A DNA stretch of 64,000 nucleotides from CAWBUW01 sp963792075 (GTDB lineage: Bacteria > Chloroflexota > Anaerolineae > Anaerolineales > UBA4823): the NCBI GenBank assembly GCA_963792075.1, contig CAWBUW010000007.1, positions 248,001 to 312,000 of the forward strand, written 5' to 3'. Made by a program: the position numbers and the translations under genes. The notes below the pieces were generated by a model, which was not told where the DNA came from, did not search any database, and saw nothing but the letters and a program-made list of their open reading frames with translations. Below are positions 1 through 13,998 of the stretch, piece by piece; position 1 is the first letter of the stretch; each line of letters opens with the position of its first letter.

Positions 1-269
1 GGAATGGCCTGGCCGGTCAGCAGCACCTCATTCGAATAGCCCAGTATGCTTTCCAGCACCAGGTGCACCCAGGCAGTGAACACCGCCGGGTTGTCCGGAT
101 CTTCGTGCCAGAATTCGTAATCGGCACGCAGGGAACGCGCGGCTTCGGGCGGGTACTCATCCAGCCCCTGGGGAAAGGCGCTGACCAGCACCGGCATAGA
201 GAGGAATGGGCCGGAGATTTCCAGCAGGGAGAGCCATTCGGCGTGGTGGCGGGTGGTAGGTGTGGGCAT
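1..269 (-). CDS. N-terminus of an Eco57I-type restriction-modification methylase (partial)
   Basis: The reverse strand reads from an ATG at 269 off the left edge with no stop, giving 89 residues beginning MPTPTTRHHAEWLSLLEISG and continuing through a PQGLD motif. From memory, this opening is typical of large Eco57I-like adenine methylase/RM proteins encoded beside DrmD-type SNF2 helicases. The methylase motifs themselves lie outside the window, so the assignment rests on the N-terminus and context. The gene starts 43 bp after the Kelch/TolB gene and has the same orientation as drmD and its HTH gene, so it may close that operon. Alternative: another large protein sharing this N-terminal domain. 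Confidence 0.6.
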   Translation of the reverse strand, partial: MPTPTTRHHAEWLSLLEISGPFLSMPVLVSAFPQGLDEYPPEAARSLRADYEFWHEDPDNPAVFTAWVHLVLESILGYSNEVLLTGQAI

Positions 270-312
270 TGCAGCTAATCCTAAAGAAGAATCCGAAAAA
301 GTGTCATCGTCC

Positions 313-3151
313 TCATGGTCTCCAATTGGCAAGCTCAATATTAAAAACCAAATTCATCCGGAACGAGCTTGAATTTCCTAAATCGTAAATGAAAATATCC
401 ATGACATTACCTATGGTACCTTCTACCGCTAAATAATCGCCATCAGGTGACCAGGCAACTGTCTTTTCGAGCCAACTTGCCGAGAAAGTGATATTTGTAG
501 GATTACTGCCATCTGCATTCATGATAAATATATCCAGGTCACCTTGTCTTGAAGAAGAGAAAGAAATTTTATCGCCCAAAGGAGACCATACAGGGTTGTA
601 ATCTGTTTCGAAATTATTGGTTAGCTGAGTCAGGTTGGTACCATCAGGTTTAATAGTGAAAATTTCAGCGTCACCGTCCATCCCTGACCCAAATAGTACT
701 TTACTCGCATTTGGAGACCAAGATGCAGCAGATTCGTAGGCATTTGGAGTATTTGTCAGATTTATCAAACCGGTTCCATCGCTTTTGATCAAACAGAGAT
801 CAGTTTTGGCGTTAACCTGGTTTGATGAACACTCGAATAATATCCATTCGGATGCGGGAGCCCAACGAGGATTATCCTCAGAAACAGTAGGCGAATTAGT
901 TAAGTTTGTTTTTGCCCCACTAACGATATCTATTATCCAAATGTCTGATGAACTTGATGTCGATGACCAAACCTTGTAAGCAAGCTTTCTGCTTTCGGGT
1001 GACCAGGATGATTGATCACGACTCGAGTTGCTAGTAGTAGCTATATTATGAATATTGCTGCCGTCTGCATTCATTACATATAGTGCTCCATAATTATCAT
1101 TGAAGGCTACAAGTGCACCATTCGGAGACCAGGCTGCTCCCCAATATTTTTTCCCTTGGGGAGGAGCTGCCAATATCGAATAACTACGATTGAGGATATT
1201 CGCCAGATATAAATTCCCCCCGAGTTGGTTTTGGAAGATAATTTGCGGTGGGTGCGGTGTTGGCGTAAATGTTGGTGTTGGTGTTGGTGTTGCGGTTGCG
1301 GTTTTTGTTGGGGTCGGCGTAGGCGGTTTAGGGCGCTCTATCCGAGGCAAAAACACGTGGGAAGGTCCACGGGTAGATGTGGGCGTAGCTGTTGGCGTTC
1401 GGGTGCTCGTTGGAGTTTGTGTAACTGTGCTGGTGGGTGTAGGTGTCGGGGTTCCGGTTGCGGTAGATGTGGGTGTTGCTGTTTTCATCGCTAACACTTC
1501 TACCGTAATCGTCACCGAATTGGATACCGTAATTGTTTCGGATCCACGGACTTGCTGGGCTAATCCTTGAATGGTAAGTGGGTACAAACCCGGCGGTATA
1601 TCCACGCTGGCACCCAGCTCCATTTGAACGCTATTTTCGCAAAAAACCGGGTTGGGGATGAATGCAAAACTCATCCCCACTGGTAATTCCATCAAGCTCA
1701 AGCTGATGGGGGAAGTAAAGTCAAGCGTGCGGGTGATGGCGAACCCAGCCAGAATACTTTCTCCCTGGTAAATCGGGTCAATCACTCCAGGTGGGATCAG
1801 ACCGAAAGCCGGCTGCTCAAAGCTGGCGATAATCTGCACCGTGGTACTGATATCTCCCATATCAGCAATAACCTGAATGGGGTAGTTTTGTGCTGCGATT
1901 CCCTGGCTGGCGGTAAATAGTATCGTCGTGGTAATGTTGGGAGTAACCCATTCTCCAGAGGCAATTTCCGCTTGAAGCCCTTCCGGCAGGCCGGAAAGAG
2001 TGAGCTGGACGGGCTGCCTGCTGCCCACAATTTTCAAGGATGCCTGTGCGCTGCCCCCAGGTTGGGCGAGCAGTCTTTCCGGCCAGGCAGAAACTTCCAG
2101 GGTGCGGTAGCCCCAGCTGTCGTTTACCATTCCGGTAGAGGTATCGCCGCCGAATAGGAAGGCTTCCTGGCGCTGCGAGTCGTAGACCATGCCGTGGCGG
2201 CGGCGAGCAGGTGGAGAAGTGAGGGAGATTTTCGCGCCAGTTCACTCCATCCCACTCCCAGGTATCATTGAGGCGGATGGCTTCTCCCTGGCCGCCAAAT
2301 ATTAATGCCCGCTTCCGCAGCGAATCGTAAACCAGATCGAAATAGCTGCGCGCCTCCGGCGAGGTGCCCGGATAGACTTCTTGCCATGTCGAGCCATCCC
2401 ACAGCCAGGTATCACTCAACAGGCCCGGATTATAGCCGCCAAACAATAGTATTTTAGCGTTCACTTCGTCATAGACCATGCCGCCATTGCCTCGAGCATC
2501 TGGCGATGTGACTGGAAAAAGCTGATGCCACTCTGCACCATCCCAGCGCCAGGTCTGGTTCATAAAGTTTGCGCCAAACCCGCCAAAAAATATCGTTTCC
2601 AGGTGGGTTTCATCAAAAGCCAAGGAATGTCCGGTCGGGCCGGGAGAAACCAGGGTTGTGTTGAATCGGGTCCAATTCGTGCCATCCCATGCCCAGGTAT
2701 CTGCCGGGAAACTGGTCCCATCGTGACCCCCATTCAAAATTCCAACATGGTGAAAGGAGTCATAGGTAAATGCGTGACCGGCGCGAGCCGCAGGTGAATC
2801 GGCTGGCGCCAGCTGCTGCCATTCTGCTCCGTCCCATACCCAGGTGTCCCCTAGCCTTGTCTGATCATCCACACCACCAAATAGAACCACATTGTTCTGC
2901 AGCTCGTCATAAATCATGGTGTGGTAAGATCGCGCTGAAGGAGCACTCTGTGGAAAATACTGCACCCAGGTAGAAACAGAAGAGCTTACAACGGTAGAAA
3001 CTGGCAGGCATGTAGAATCAGCGCCGGCTGATTCAGCAGAAGAGTTGATGGCTGCGGCGGCTGGCAAATGTAGGTACTGAAAATAGATGCCACCTGAACA
3101 TAATAGAAAGATGGCGCCGAGCATTATTATCAGGACAATCCTTGCTTTCAC
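313..3151 (-). CDS. Secreted Kelch-repeat / TolB-like beta-propeller protein (one frameshift)
   Basis: The start is a GTG at 3151 with a GGGGGTGA ribosome site in front; it begins with a hydrophobic signal or anchor segment. About seven Kelch-type units follow (pattern LFGG ... DTWxWDGxxWxxL ... SPxARxxHxMVYD). After them come an Ig-like stretch, a Thr/Pro-rich linker, an embedded HVFLPRIERP segment, a second Thr/Pro linker, and TolB/WD40 blades (WSPxGxxIAFxS...IxxMNADGSN). The frame breaks near 2225-2235: removing one C from a CCC run joins the two parts through a normal Kelch unit (TSPPARRRHGMVYD). That suggests a sequencing error or a recent indel. Total length is about 945 residues. Function is unknown; such proteins are surface exposed. 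It sits between the DrmD-type operon head and the methylase. Confidence 0.8.
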
Positions 3152-3245
3152 CAAGTCACCCCCCTGGAACAAAACTCAATTGAGATATCAATTCCTATAC
3201 TCATTTCGCTCATTATTCGCATGCTAATAACATCATTCAAATTTA

Positions 3246-4760
3246 TTATTTCTGCACCTGGATTTCGTAATGATCATAACCAGGTAGAGATTCTACGGTC
3301 GTCTCAAAGGGTGAGGTACCCCCAGCAGGGACTTTATCCAGGGTAGTATAGGTATAACCGATGCCGACTACCTGGCCTGCCGCGTCATACAAGGTGATCA
3401 CGAGCTTAACGAACTCGGCATCGGATGTGCCATTATTCTGCACTTCCCCGGTGACAGTCAGCCGGCTTCCACTCAGCAAAGCATCGTGGCTGAGCACGAC
3501 CAGGTTTTGGGCTGGCGTATCTGCCGCGCTGGCCTGCACTGCCAGCTCATACCGGACCGCCCCTTCCCAGTGATTGGTAGAAAGCTCGAAGGGCGTTTTC
3601 CCCTGGGGAGATACAGCGTCCAGGTAAGCATAGGTGAAATCCACGCCAACTACCTGATCCTCGTCATCATATAAAGTGGCAATCACCTTCACAAAGCCGA
3701 TGGGCTGGTCGGCAGTGTTCAGCACCTCGCCAATGATGGTGTAATAGTTGCCATTTTCATAGCTCTGGTGGCTCAAAATTTCTGGGATAATGTCGGGCGA
3801 GTTCCCAGAGCTGCCTTGTACCTGAAGCTTGTAATTAGTAGTCCCAGTCCATTCATCGGTCGATATTTCGAATGGTGCTTTTTCACCTGCCGGGATGACA
3901 TCCCGATACATGTAGGTGAATTCGCTGCCGGTCATTTTCCCGCTATCATCATACAGCGTGGCTACGACCTTGACAAACTCCATGGGCTGGCTGCTGAGGT
4001 TCTTCACTTCCCCGATGATCTTGTAATAGTCGCCATCCATGTACTGCTGGTGGCTGCTCACTTCCAGGCTGGAAGAAGTATCAGAAGATGATTTAGCGTT
4101 TTCTCCAGACGCGACTTCTTCGAACGCCTCGGCAACTTCAGCGCGGACGGCGAGAAATTCATCCGCAGTAAAGCCATAATTCTGCATGAGATCTTTTTCA
4201 ATCTGCGTCAGCAGAGCCTCCAGGTCAGCCATCACGGAAGACATCTTTTCTTTCACGCCAGCGGAATCGGTCTCTTTGTTATACCAGTGCGCGATTTGGT
4301 TTTTCGTTTGGTCGTGCGCTGCTTTTGCCTCAGCCCAGTAATCAGCCATGAAAGTTGGCGGGGTAACATTGGGAAGCGATTCTTCCACGGCATTGACAAA
4401 ACTGGCTGCCAGGAGCAGCGCCATCCCGCCTGCAATTCCCTCAAGCTCTCCAGAGGCAACACTCTTCGCAGTTTCATTCAGTAAGTACGAATCCATATAG
4501 ATGACCAAGACCGTCTTATAGGTCTTCAGCGCGTTCTCGTGGTCCGCGGCGGAGACGCTGATCTTGGTTGGCGTCGGTTCAGGGGTCGCAGTGGCCGTCG
4601 GCTTTGGGGTTGGCGATGTGGTAGGTGTTGGAGAGGCTGGGATGGCAGTGGGTTCAGTCACTGCGGCAGGCTCTTGTGCGGGCTCTTGCGTGGCAGCCGG
4701 CTGACCGCTGCAAGCAAGTAGAGAGAGAACGAGAAGTAGCGGAAGTAATTTTTTGATCAT
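3246..4760 (-). CDS. Lipoprotein with three FxLYD-type repeats
   Basis: 504 residues. The N-terminus is a lipoprotein signal peptide with lipobox LLAC (Cys17), then a Pro/Thr-rich linker. A helical region (about residues 70-220) precedes three similar beta-rich repeats, each containing 'GEVxNxxxxPxxFVKVxxTLYDxxGxxxGxxxTY', the pattern of FxLYD domains. It is expected to be tethered outside the membrane. AAGGGG lies 9 nt before the ATG. It follows drmD by about 20 bp, so it may be co-transcribed, but nothing in it suggests a defence role. The substrate or partner is unknown. Confidence 0.8.
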   Translation of the reverse strand: MIKKLLPLLLVLSLLACSGQPAATQEPAQEPAAVTEPTAIPASPTPTTSPTPKPTATATPEPTPTKISVSAADHENALKTYKTVLVIYMDSYLLNETAKSVASGELEGIAGGMALLLAASFVNAVEESLPNVTPPTFMADYWAEAKAAHDQTKNQIAHWYNKETDSAGVKEKMSSVMADLEALLTQIEKDLMQNYGFTADEFLAVRAEVAEAFEEVASGENAKSSSDTSSSLEVSSHQQYMDGDYYKIIGEVKNLSSQPMEFVKVVATLYDDSGKMTGSEFTYMYRDVIPAGEKAPFEISTDEWTGTTNYKLQVQGSSGNSPDIIPEILSHQSYENGNYYTIIGEVLNTADQPIGFVKVIATLYDDEDQVVGVDFTYAYLDAVSPQGKTPFELSTNHWEGAVRYELAVQASAADTPAQNLVVLSHDALLSGSRLTVTGEVQNNGTSDAEFVKLVITLYDAAGQVVGIGYTYTTLDKVPAGGTSPFETTVESLPGYDHYEIQVQK

Positions 4761-4781
4761 TGAACGAATCCCCTTTCTAGA

Positions 4782-7700
4782 TCAAGTATATTTCTCCGGA
4801 ACAATAAATGTCACCGCTACCGGGAAAAGCCGCGGCTGTGGGTCGGCATAACGTTCTTGGATCGCAGCAATTTCCTTCTCTAACTCTTCAGGAATCTGCT
4901 TTAAGCGCAGGCGGAGCGCCTGCACGTTGCGATTAAATTGGTCGCGCTCGCTGGTGCTCCAAAATGCGAGCTGGGTATATTCTGGATCTTTCAGCTCACG
5001 CTCAATCATTTTTTGCAGCTCGCCCAATACGAGGCGGATATCACTGATCTCTTTCTCGCGGCGCTCTGCCAGCAGTTTTTGCATGCCGTCCAGCCGGTCC
5101 CGCTGGCGCGCATCCAGGGCCTGCAGCAGCGCTGTCTCCCAATCAGCCCAACCTGACTTCAGACGTTCCTGTGTCTTGGCAGGGGCCGAAACTCCGGTCG
5201 CGGCTTCTAAAGCAGCTTGCACCTGTGTCACATTCGCGCGGCGGAAGCGTCCCTGGATGATCTCGCCGCCCGCGGTGATAATTTCCTCATGCAGGCGCGC
5301 TCCTTCACCGCCCACTAAAACCAGGCGCGCGTGGGCAATCACCATCGGCGCGGACAGCACGTGATTGGGCACGAGGCATGCTGTCACCCGGTGCAGTCCT
5401 TTGCGACCCTGTGGAGACCAGACTTCGGCGCGCAGCAGGCGCAGCGCCATCTGCACCAAACGATGATTCAAATGTGCCAGCACCACGTCGTCACGACCTT
5501 TTGCCAGCTCGTGGTCAAAGACAATGGGGCGAATTTCCCCGGTGTAAGGGTGGCGCACTCCAATGGCACATTCCTGCCAACTGCCACGTAAGGCCGGCAA
5601 GAACCAGCCATCACCCCCTTCCCCTAGCGAAGAAGGGAGAAGCGAGGGCTGCCCAGCCAGCTCCAGCGCCACTTGCACAGCTTGTTGGATGCTTTTGGGC
5701 GCCAGCTTCAGGTTCTGCCGGGTTTCGTTCAGTTGGGCGCTGTACTGTTCCACCTGGCGGCGCAGATCGCGTTCAAACTTGAGCAGCTTGCGCAAGGCGA
5801 GAGCATCATCCTCCGCAAGCTGGGTATCCAGCCTTTTTCGCTTGCCCAGCATGGCTTCTTCTACCTGGGCAGCAATCACCATGCCCACCTTGCCCAGGTC
5901 TTCACGGATATGCTCTACCTTTTCGGCAGCCCGCGCCAGGAATTCCAGGTCGGCTTCCAATTCACCTACCGGCAGATCGTGAGCCGCCACCTGCTTCTTG
6001 TAGCCTTTGGAAACAAAGTGGTAGATCAGCACATCGTCTTTCTGCCCATGCCGGTCGACCCGCCCATTGCGCTGCTCCATGCGGTTGGGGTTCCAGGGAA
6101 TCTCAAAATGCACTAACCGGTGGCAGTGGTTTTGCAGATCAATGCCTTCCGAAGCCGCATCCGTTGCCAGCAGAATGCGCACGGCGCTCTGCTCGGGGCC
6201 GGCCTGGAAAGCCGCTTTGATCCGCTCGCGATCCTCATCCTTCATGCCGCCGTAGAGAGTTAATAATCGTTCGCCCTCGGTCAGTCCTTCGGCAGCCAAC
6301 AATGTGTTCAGCCAGTTCTGGGTGGCGCGGTATTCGGTGAAGATGATGACGCGGTCATTCGACCATTTCCCACCCGGTTTGACGATCGCTTTCAGCCAGG
6401 TGATGAACGCAGTCGCTTTACTGTCGCGGATTTGCGCCGCGCGCTCAGCCCAGGCGTACATCTTGTCCAGCAGGGCGTGTTCCTGCGCAGTGAGATCGTG
6501 GATCAATGGCGCCGCAGCTTCGACCGCCTCTTCGGCATCCTCTTCATACTGCTCATCATCGGCGTAATCTTCGTCAATCTGCGCTAGCTGGCGGCGCAGC
6601 ACACCTAATGTCATTTGCTTCGGCTGGGAAACTCGTTTACCGCCTTTGACCGATTCGATATGCTTTGCCAGCGTCAGCGCAAAGGCTGCTGGTGAAGAGA
6701 ACAGGCGCTTCTTGAGCAGTTTCAGCACAAACTCTACCGCAAAGCGCTCCTCCTGATCCTTGGCATTCTGCTGGCGCGACTGGCTGTATTCCCTCAGCCA
6801 GAGGTGCACCTGCCTTTCGGCTTCGGTATAAGGCACTTCGATCACATCCAGCACACGTTTAGGGAAGCGCCTATCCCCCCAGGCATCCTTGATCTCAGAT
6901 TTCAACCGCCGCACCATCACTATTTCAAGCTGGTGGGGATCGGGCCGCACGCCGCGGGCAAAGCGCTGGTTATCCAGCAGCTCCAACAAAGCAGAGAAAC
7001 TCTCCGGGTAACCGTTGTGGGGGGTAGCAGAGAGGAAGAGCTTATGCTCGAAATGAGGCGTCATCTCGCGGATTGCCTGCGTACGCTGTGAATCGATCGC
7101 ATAATGGGTGCTGCCCGAAGGGGAGACATTGTGCGCTTCATCCACCACCAGGATATCGAAGCGACGGGGATACGTGGCCTGGGCGGGGAGCACTTCACGG
7201 AACAGACGCAGCGGCGTATCGCGTTTGATGAAGTCAATGGAAGTGATCAGGCGGGGGAAGTGTGTCCAAGGATTGGTGTGGATGCCCCGGCTGCGGCGGA
7301 GCTGCTTCATCAGCTGGCTGTCCACAATGCGGAACTCCAGCCCAAACTTATCCCGCATCTGGTCGCGCCAGTGGGTTTGCAGTCCCGCCGGGCAGACAAC
7401 CAGCACCGTGCGCGCCCGGTTGCGCACGATCAATTCCTGGATCACCAGCCCGGTTTCAACCGTTTTTCCCAGCCCGACATCATCGGCGATCAATAGATTG
7501 GCGCGCGGCATCTGGATGGCGCGCACTAGCGGGTCCAGCTGGTAATCTTCAATGTCAATCCCGCTGCGGAAAGGCGCCTGCAAGGCGCGCATATCTGCTG
7601 ACGACACGGCTCCCCAACGGACGGCATTCAAAAAGGCATCCAGGCGATCCGGAGTATCAAACCCATCTGGTTGAGGCAAGTTGATGCGCTCTTCGATGCT

Positions 7701-7919
7701 GGTCCCAGGCTCGATCTCCCAAATCACCTGGAGCGTCTCGCCCAGGGCATCGTCTTCAATGGAATTTAACGTTACTAATTGCTGACCAGCTTCGATCTGT
7801 GTCGCCAGGGGCGTAATGGGCAAGGCGCTTTTCTGCACCTCGACCACCACATACCGCCGCTGGCGAACAGTGACGATTTGACCGGACTCAGGGATAGAGG
7901 ATGATATGGTTTGTTGCAT
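4782..7919 (-). CDS. drmD: DrmD-like SNF2-family helicase (DISARM type)
   Basis: 1045 residues. This is an SF2 SNF2-type ATPase: motif I DDVGLGKT (146-153), motif II DEAH (260-263), motif III SATPHNGY (about 297-304), and in the second RecA domain 'ATDAASEGIDLQ' and 'NPNRMEQRNGRVDRHGQ'. The wording around these motifs (HTNPWTHFPRLITSIDF, PHFEHKLFLSATPHNGYPE) is that of DrmD, the SNF2 helicase of class 1 DISARM, and the length fits. DISARM restricts phage with a methylase plus helicase/PLD proteins; here a methylase N-terminus lies downstream and a PLD gene upstream, but no DrmA or DrmB (DUF1998) is visible. Preceded by its HTH gene (46-bp gap). The ribosome site is weak. Confidence 0.85.
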   Translation of the reverse strand: MQQTISSSIPESGQIVTVRQRRYVVVEVQKSALPITPLATQIEAGQQLVTLNSIEDDALGETLQVIWEIEPGTSIEERINLPQPDGFDTPDRLDAFLNAVRWGAVSSADMRALQAPFRSGIDIEDYQLDPLVRAIQMPRANLLIADDVGLGKTVETGLVIQELIVRNRARTVLVVCPAGLQTHWRDQMRDKFGLEFRIVDSQLMKQLRRSRGIHTNPWTHFPRLITSIDFIKRDTPLRLFREVLPAQATYPRRFDILVVDEAHNVSPSGSTHYAIDSQRTQAIREMTPHFEHKLFLSATPHNGYPESFSALLELLDNQRFARGVRPDPHQLEIVMVRRLKSEIKDAWGDRRFPKRVLDVIEVPYTEAERQVHLWLREYSQSRQQNAKDQEERFAVEFVLKLLKKRLFSSPAAFALTLAKHIESVKGGKRVSQPKQMTLGVLRRQLAQIDEDYADDEQYEEDAEEAVEAAAPLIHDLTAQEHALLDKMYAWAERAAQIRDSKATAFITWLKAIVKPGGKWSNDRVIIFTEYRATQNWLNTLLAAEGLTEGERLLTLYGGMKDEDRERIKAAFQAGPEQSAVRILLATDAASEGIDLQNHCHRLVHFEIPWNPNRMEQRNGRVDRHGQKDDVLIYHFVSKGYKKQVAAHDLPVGELEADLEFLARAAEKVEHIREDLGKVGMVIAAQVEEAMLGKRKRLDTQLAEDDALALRKLLKFERDLRRQVEQYSAQLNETRQNLKLAPKSIQQAVQVALELAGQPSLLPSSLGEGGDGWFLPALRGSWQECAIGVRHPYTGEIRPIVFDHELAKGRDDVVLAHLNHRLVQMALRLLRAEVWSPQGRKGLHRVTACLVPNHVLSAPMVIAHARLVLVGGEGARLHEEIITAGGEIIQGRFRRANVTQVQAALEAATGVSAPAKTQERLKSGWADWETALLQALDARQRDRLDGMQKLLAERREKEISDIRLVLGELQKMIERELKDPEYTQLAFWSTSERDQFNRNVQALRLRLKQIPEELEKEIAAIQERYADPQPRLFPVAVTFIVPEKYT

Positions 7920-7965
7920 CAGGTTTTATGCGATGAATTAGGTAAGTTATAAATTGGCGGGCAAA

Positions 7966-8193
7966 TTACTGTTTTGCGCTTTCTAGCGGAGCATCCCGGA
8001 TCACGGCTTTCACATCTGCCAGGTAAGCGTCCAGCCAGCGATCGAGGGTCACGCGCCGAAAGCGCCAATGCCGGCCGATCTTCTGGCAGGGCACCTTGCC
8101 CTCTTGTGCCAGCTTGTACATCGAGCGCAGTGGGATGCGTAGATACTGCGCAGTTTCGCGCAGGGTCAGGATCTCAGGAAGTGAATCGTGCAT
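7966..8193 (-). CDS. Excisionase-like helix-turn-helix protein A
   Basis: 75 residues from an ATG at 8193 with AGGTGG six bases upstream; an in-frame codon further up (8259) lies inside the promoter region and is less likely. The protein matches the excisionase/MerR-like HTH_17 pattern: LTLRETAQYLRIPLRSMYKL ... GKVPCQKIGRHWRFRR. Such proteins bind DNA as recombination directionality factors or as operon regulators. It heads the drmD operon and is nearly identical over its first 45 residues to protein B (31200-31439). With no integrase gene nearby, regulation of the defence operons is the better guess. Confidence 0.8.
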   Translation of the reverse strand: MHDSLPEILTLRETAQYLRIPLRSMYKLAQEGKVPCQKIGRHWRFRRVTLDRWLDAYLADVKAVIRDAPLESAKQ

Positions 8194-8235
8194 AGGTTCC
8201 ACCTTGGGGTGAGAGAATGAAGTTTCTCCCCCTAC

Positions 8236-8275
<40 letters not shown>

Positions 8276-8283
8276 TAAGGTGC

Positions 8284-8443
<160 letters not shown>

Positions 8444-8577
8444 GGAGCCCCCCCGGTCAGAGCAAAACCGGCCATGTGAAGAAGCGGCGAACAAGCAGAA
8501 AATCGGCGTTCAGACGCGTGGAAGCAGCCCGCTGGGGTGCAGCAGGCAGATAACTACCAGAGCAGGAGATCAAGCGA

Positions 8578-11139
<2,562 letters not shown>

Positions 11140-11143
11140 TGTC

Positions 11144-11274
<131 letters not shown>

Positions 11275-11433
11275 CGGCAGGGCCAGCGCAGTAAGTCGGG
11301 GAGCCCCCCCGGTCAGAGCAAAACCGGCCATGTGAAGAAGCGGCGAACAAGCAGAAAATCGGCGTTCAGACGCGTGGAAGCAGCCCGCTGGGGTGCAGCA
11401 GGCAGATAACTACCAGAGCAGGAGATCAAGCGA

Positions 11434-13995
<2,562 letters not shown>

Positions 13996-13998
13996 TGT

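Noticed and set aside
1190..1570. A Val/Gly-rich plus-strand frame
   Set aside because: It is the antisense of the Thr/Pro linker in the Kelch protein.
7966..8193. HTH proteins as proof of an integrative element with its own integrase
   Set aside because: No tyrosine or serine integrase gene is present in the window; the HTH proteins head defence operons and may just be regulators.
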